DNA of 34,492 nt, from the NCBI GenBank assembly GCA_963966315.1, contig CAWZYX010000020.1, positions 1 to 34,492 of the forward strand, given 5' to 3'. Positions 31,605-34,492 of this stretch are shown here, piece by piece (within the stretch, counting starts at the first letter, position 1; each line of letters begins with the position of its first letter). The DNA comes from Winogradskyella_A sp963966315 (lineage in GTDB: Bacteria > Bacteroidota > Bacteroidia > Flavobacteriales > Flavobacteriaceae). The notes under the pieces were generated by a model. That model worked only from the letters and a program-made list of their open reading frames with translations. It had not been told where the DNA came from and did not search any database. The position numbers and the translations under genes are program-made.

Positions 31605-32868
31605 TACGAAAATTCCAATTTAGAAAACGTTTTGTAGCCCAGAAAAAAAGAAACACAACAATACTGGCCTTTACCAAATGATTAAGGACCACAGCCAATT
31701 CTGTTTCGGCCTTGACCACCTGCAAAAAGATCAGGGGCAAAAATGCGATCAACAGCAAATTGTATCTTGATTTCTTCAGTAAAAAATCCCAGTACCAAAC
31801 CAGGACCAGACCCCACAGCCCCATAAATAAAACTCCTCCAAAGACTCCAAAATTTCCATAAGCTTCTCCAACAATGCTAATTCCCATCGATGTTTTTTCA
31901 CCAAGCTCCAGGCCTGTAAATTTCTCGAAATTCTCTTTACCACCAGCCTTTTTCTTGTTGGGATTTAAAAAACGAGGGAATATGGATGCAAGAATTGCAT
32001 CAGAAATAGTTTCTCCTTTCAAGTAGTTTACTCGTCTCGGGATTTCATCCAGAATGGCACTGATGATCCATCCCTGATTAAGACGAACGTTGGATTCCTC
32101 AACATCATAATCTTCATTTGATTCCCCACTGGATAAAACAGCCTCCAGAAACAAATCTGTAAAGAGTTCAAGCTTATTTCCTCCATACCCTTTCCAAACC
32201 TTATCTCGATATGCCGCTTTAACAGTCTGTAGGGTAGCCACCGCAAATAACCCAATGGCAATAGTCATGACGATTTGTGTTTTTGAAGGCTGTCTCTTTA
32301 ATGCCCAAAACATAAAGAAAAATACAGACCACAGCACCAGATCGTGAAACATACCACCTTGTAAAGCTCTTAAAAACAAATACACCAAAGAAAAGTAAAA
32401 AAGTCTTTTCAGCTTTGCATCTTCTGAAAAGAAAAGAATAATGGCACCGGCAAACTTAAAGTTACCCACCAGGTAGGCAAAGAAGCCAATGGCCCCTGGT
32501 AAAAATCCTGAGATCAAATCAAAAAATACACCTAAAAGAAATATTTGAACCCCGTACTTTTTAAAACTTTTTAAAGACTCAATATCTATTTGCAACCAGG
32601 GCGCTTTCTTTAAACGAAATAAAATGACAATTACAAAAATACCGTAGGCTGGTACTACATAGTTCATATACTCCTGTTCAGGTACATACATGTAATACTT
32701 AAAGTGGTTCAATGGGTTCTTATACTCAATAACCGCTCCAACGATCCATTGCAAGCCTGCTATTAGCAGCATCAGTTCCATGATTGGAATTGTTTTTCCC
32801 AGGCGACTAATAAAAAGCCATGCTACCACCGCTGTTAATCCTACACCAAAAACACTTAAGAATTCCAT
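31588..32868 (-). CDS. Wzy-like oligosaccharide repeat-unit polymerase
   Basis: A 426-aa polytopic inner-membrane protein with about ten hydrophobic segments and one large periplasmic loop (about 225-330, from KAAYRDKVWKGYGG to GEKTSMG). The loop contains RLNQGWIISAILDEIP and ILASIFPRFLNPNKK, a pattern common to Bacteroidota O-antigen/capsule polymerases. Placed among glycosyltransferases, it most likely joins repeat units in the periplasm. Wzy proteins are too divergent for a firm family call from motif alone. Its start codon directly follows the stop of the next gene upstream. Confidence 0.75.
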   Translation of the reverse strand: MEFLSVFGVGLTAVVAWLFISRLGKTIPIMELMLLIAGLQWIVGAVIEYKNPLNHFKYYMYVPEQEYMNYVVPAYGIFVIVILFRLKKAPWLQIDIESLKSFKKYGVQIFLLGVFFDLISGFLPGAIGFFAYLVGNFKFAGAIILFFSEDAKLKRLFYFSLVYLFLRALQGGMFHDLVLWSVFFFMFWALKRQPSKTQIVMTIAIGLFAVATLQTVKAAYRDKVWKGYGGNKLELFTDLFLEAVLSSGESNEDYDVEESNVRLNQGWIISAILDEIPRRVNYLKGETISDAILASIFPRFLNPNKKKAGGKENFEKFTGLELGEKTSMGISIVGEAYGNFGVFGGVLFMGLWGLVLVWYWDFLLKKSRYNLLLIAFLPLIFLQVVKAETELAVVLNHLVKASIVVFLFFWATKRFLNWNFRIETKN

Positions 32869-34023
32869 CTACTCCGTTTGATCATTATAATTTGATTGCG
32901 TCAAACGCTTTAAAAATTTTGATACCGCTCGAGAGAAGTTGTAGTCCGCAGTTCTACTTGGTAATGCCTTTATTGCACTTCTATATTCCGACACAAGCGT
33001 TGGTTCTAACTGTTCAAAATCCAAAAGCCTTACCCTGGGATAAGCATTGAGTTCTTCAAAAGGTTTTGTACCAATCTGTTGCCTGGAAACCCAAACCTCA
33101 AGCCCACACACCAAATATTCAAATAGTTTGTTGGAGGCGCAGTATTTTGCATTCGGCGTATCCGCCTTATAAAAAATAACCCCTAGGTCGTATTCACTAA
33201 GAAGCGAGGGCATGTTCTGATAAGCGACCCCGTCAGGATAGAAGTTAACAAGTTCAGAATTAAGATTATTTAAATACAATATTGTTTTTGGAGTTGTATT
33301 GTAAGCGTAAATATCAAACTGAACCTCTCCATTTAAACCAATAACCCAATCGCAAAACTCTTTTAAAAATGTCCTTTCTACAGATAAGGACCCTACATAC
33401 ACGAATTTAAGCATTTCGCCGTTAGTTTGCTTGCGCCGGGATTGATTGTTGGCCGTCCATGACTTCGGCGGATAATTGGGAAGCACATACAAAGAGGCCT
33501 CATTTAAATTAGGATGAGCCTTAAGCATCAGATCGATGCGGAATTGGTTAGTATGCGATATCCATTCAGCTTTCTGCCATAGATATGATTTTTCAAATTT
33601 GTAATACTGTTTAACCAGAGCCATACCTTGGTCATACCAGGCTTGATCAAAATACTCATGGTAGTGAATAAACAGTCTTTTTTTACCGCCAAACAACTTT
33701 AAGTACCAGTAGACAGGTCCCACAGAGTAAGTCTCATAGTAAAAAATGATCTTAGGGTCAAATAGTATAAGACCCAGAAAAACCACAAGGTTATGATACA
33801 GGTATTTGAGCAATCTGAGCAGGCGATGATCATTCGACCTAGGAAAGGGCGTTCTTTTGATCCGATTAATGCCCGCATTCTCATAAGGGCTGCGTCCTTT
33901 TATATTCTTGGAGGACCATACCCTAATATCCAGACTCTTTTCATTAGCCAAGATATCCAACATATTGGTCACCGGAGGATAGTATTCCAAAGGCATAAAA
34001 TGTATGAGCGCTAGTTTCTTCAC
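32869..34023 (-). CDS. Glycosyltransferase (GT4-like, divergent)
   Basis: A 384-aa probable GT-B transferase. Two Rossmann-like halves: the N-terminal (LALIHFMPLEYYPPVTNMLD, then IIFYYETYSVGPVYWYLKLFGG and HYHEYFDQAWY) and the C-terminal (LKFVYVGSLSVERTFLKEFCDWV, then SEYDLGVIFYKADTPNAKYCASNKLFEYLVCGLEVWVS). The latter ends in the usual FEY-x-xCG donor-site segment. The canonical E-x7-E motif is replaced by K-L-F-E-Y-L, as in several capsule transferases. It overlaps the upstream gene by 4 nt and abuts the polymerase gene. Confidence 0.8.
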   Translation of the reverse strand: MKKLALIHFMPLEYYPPVTNMLDILANEKSLDIRVWSSKNIKGRSPYENAGINRIKRTPFPRSNDHRLLRLLKYLYHNLVVFLGLILFDPKIIFYYETYSVGPVYWYLKLFGGKKRLFIHYHEYFDQAWYDQGMALVKQYYKFEKSYLWQKAEWISHTNQFRIDLMLKAHPNLNEASLYVLPNYPPKSWTANNQSRRKQTNGEMLKFVYVGSLSVERTFLKEFCDWVIGLNGEVQFDIYAYNTTPKTILYLNNLNSELVNFYPDGVAYQNMPSLLSEYDLGVIFYKADTPNAKYCASNKLFEYLVCGLEVWVSRQQIGTKPFEELNAYPRVRLLDFEQLEPTLVSEYRSAIKALPSRTADYNFSRAVSKFLKRLTQSNYNDQTE

Positions 34024-34492
34024 CTTAAAATCTGTTCGATAATACGTTCTAAAATCGTTCGGTAATCATAACCGCCTTTGCAAACTCGCTCATATCCTTT
34101 TTGAGTTACATCCAGCAAGGCTTTTTTATTATTCATAAAGAACCCAACCCTCTTTACCAGTTCTGTTTCAGAGTCGTAAAAAATCACATCCTCTTCATTA
34201 AAAAATGAACTTGTCTCCTTATTCCGTTCGGTCACTAATGCTGTTCCACAGGCGGGTATTTCGAAGGTACGGGTCGTATGCAGCTCCGGCACCCATTTAC
34301 TCACTGCCCCCCAAGCCATTTGGGCCTGTTGAATGGCCTTTACATAATCTGCTCCATAAACACCCCTGCCTAAATAGTTTAAATTTGGGTTATTGTTCTT
34401 TTGAACAAATTTATCCCATTTAATCCCCGCCAGTTTTACTTTGGTCCCTGCATCCAATAAGGCAGAGATGACCCGAGCCCGCTCTACTTCAT
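34020..34492 (-). CDS. CgeB-type glycosyltransferase, C-terminal part (cut by window edge)
   Basis: The frame is open to the right edge, giving the last 156 residues or so. A TTG at 34457 is only an internal codon, because the preceding codons (EVERARVISALL) continue the same protein. HTTRTFEIPACGTALVTERN and SSFFNEEDVIFYDSETELVKRV are the donor-site segment of the CgeB/Glyco_trans_1_2 group, and YDYRTILERII is a typical ending. Expected role: adding a sugar to the polysaccharide or a surface glycan. The 4-nt overlap with the next gene suggests one operon that starts beyond the window. Confidence 0.85.
   Translation of the reverse strand, partial: EVERARVISALLDAGTKVKLAGIKWDKFVQKNNNPNLNYLGRGVYGADYVKAIQQAQMAWGAVSKWVPELHTTRTFEIPACGTALVTERNKETSSFFNEEDVIFYDSETELVKRVGFFMNNKKALLDVTQKGYERVCKGGYDYRTILERIIEQILR

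Noticed and set aside
34020..34457. A complete 145-aa gene starting at TTG 34457
   Set aside because: The frame continues through the right edge with family-like sequence, so the gene is truncated by the window rather than small.

Overview
The window looks like a chromosomal segment of a marine-type Flavobacteriaceae (Bacteroidota). The evidence is a porT/sprT gasdermin-free type IX secretion gene directly after ubiE, a TamL-type lipidated Omp85 protein, a short 287-residue SigA without region 1.1, a zinc-ribbon-less AccD, WcaF/UXS/Wzc-type polysaccharide genes, an absence of clear Shine-Dalgarno sequences, and several TAnnTTTG -7 promoter boxes. No genus is assigned. I recognised no rRNA, tRNA, CRISPR array or insertion sequence.

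Layout. (1) 1-1706 is an AT-rich accessory-looking end. It holds the start of an RDD-family membrane protein (minus strand, cut by the edge), a 60-aa two-helix membrane protein, a 225-aa exported protein with a hydrophobic Cys-rich C-terminus, and a gene-free stretch carrying two near-identical TGTGG-N5-CCACA palindromes. These lie just upstream of a NarL/LuxR-type response regulator (1707-2363). (2) 2360-5246 is a trkA-trkH potassium-uptake operon on the minus strand. (3) 5376-12256 is a housekeeping block: ubiE and porT (1-bp spacing), a convergent TrmH-family rRNA/tRNA methyltransferase, tamL, fbaA and accD. (4) 12332-13788 has two convergent unknown lipoproteins separated by a strong bidirectional terminator. 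(5) 13969-22582 contains rpsO, pnp, a complete proline operon (proC-proB-proA), a small unknown protein, sigA/rpoD, rpe and a CBS-domain protein, with clear terminators after rpsO, pnp and sigA. (6) 22655-34492 is a minus-strand capsule/exopolysaccharide cluster. In transcription order it has a CgeB-type glycosyltransferase (cut by the edge), a GT4-like transferase, a Wzy-like polymerase, two GT4 transferases, a UDP-glucuronate decarboxylase, a WcaF-type acetyltransferase, a GT2 transferase, then a WecA-like initiating transferase, Wza and a Wzc-type tyrosine kinase.

How the genes fit together. The right-hand third encodes a nearly complete Wzy-type polysaccharide route: lipid-linked initiation (WecA-like), precursor synthesis (UDP-xylose synthase), chain assembly and decoration, polymerisation, and export/length control (Wza/Wzc). 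No flippase is visible, so it is probably beyond the right edge or elsewhere. The middle is core metabolism and gene expression. It includes the primary sigma factor, whose expected promoter element recurs upstream of trkA, ubiE, tamL, fbaA, rpsO, rpe and wza.

The least explained part is the left end. A putative exported precursor and a small membrane partner are followed upstream by paired palindromes and a response regulator. This is the best candidate for an undescribed system, possibly bacteriocin-like, but that reading is inference.
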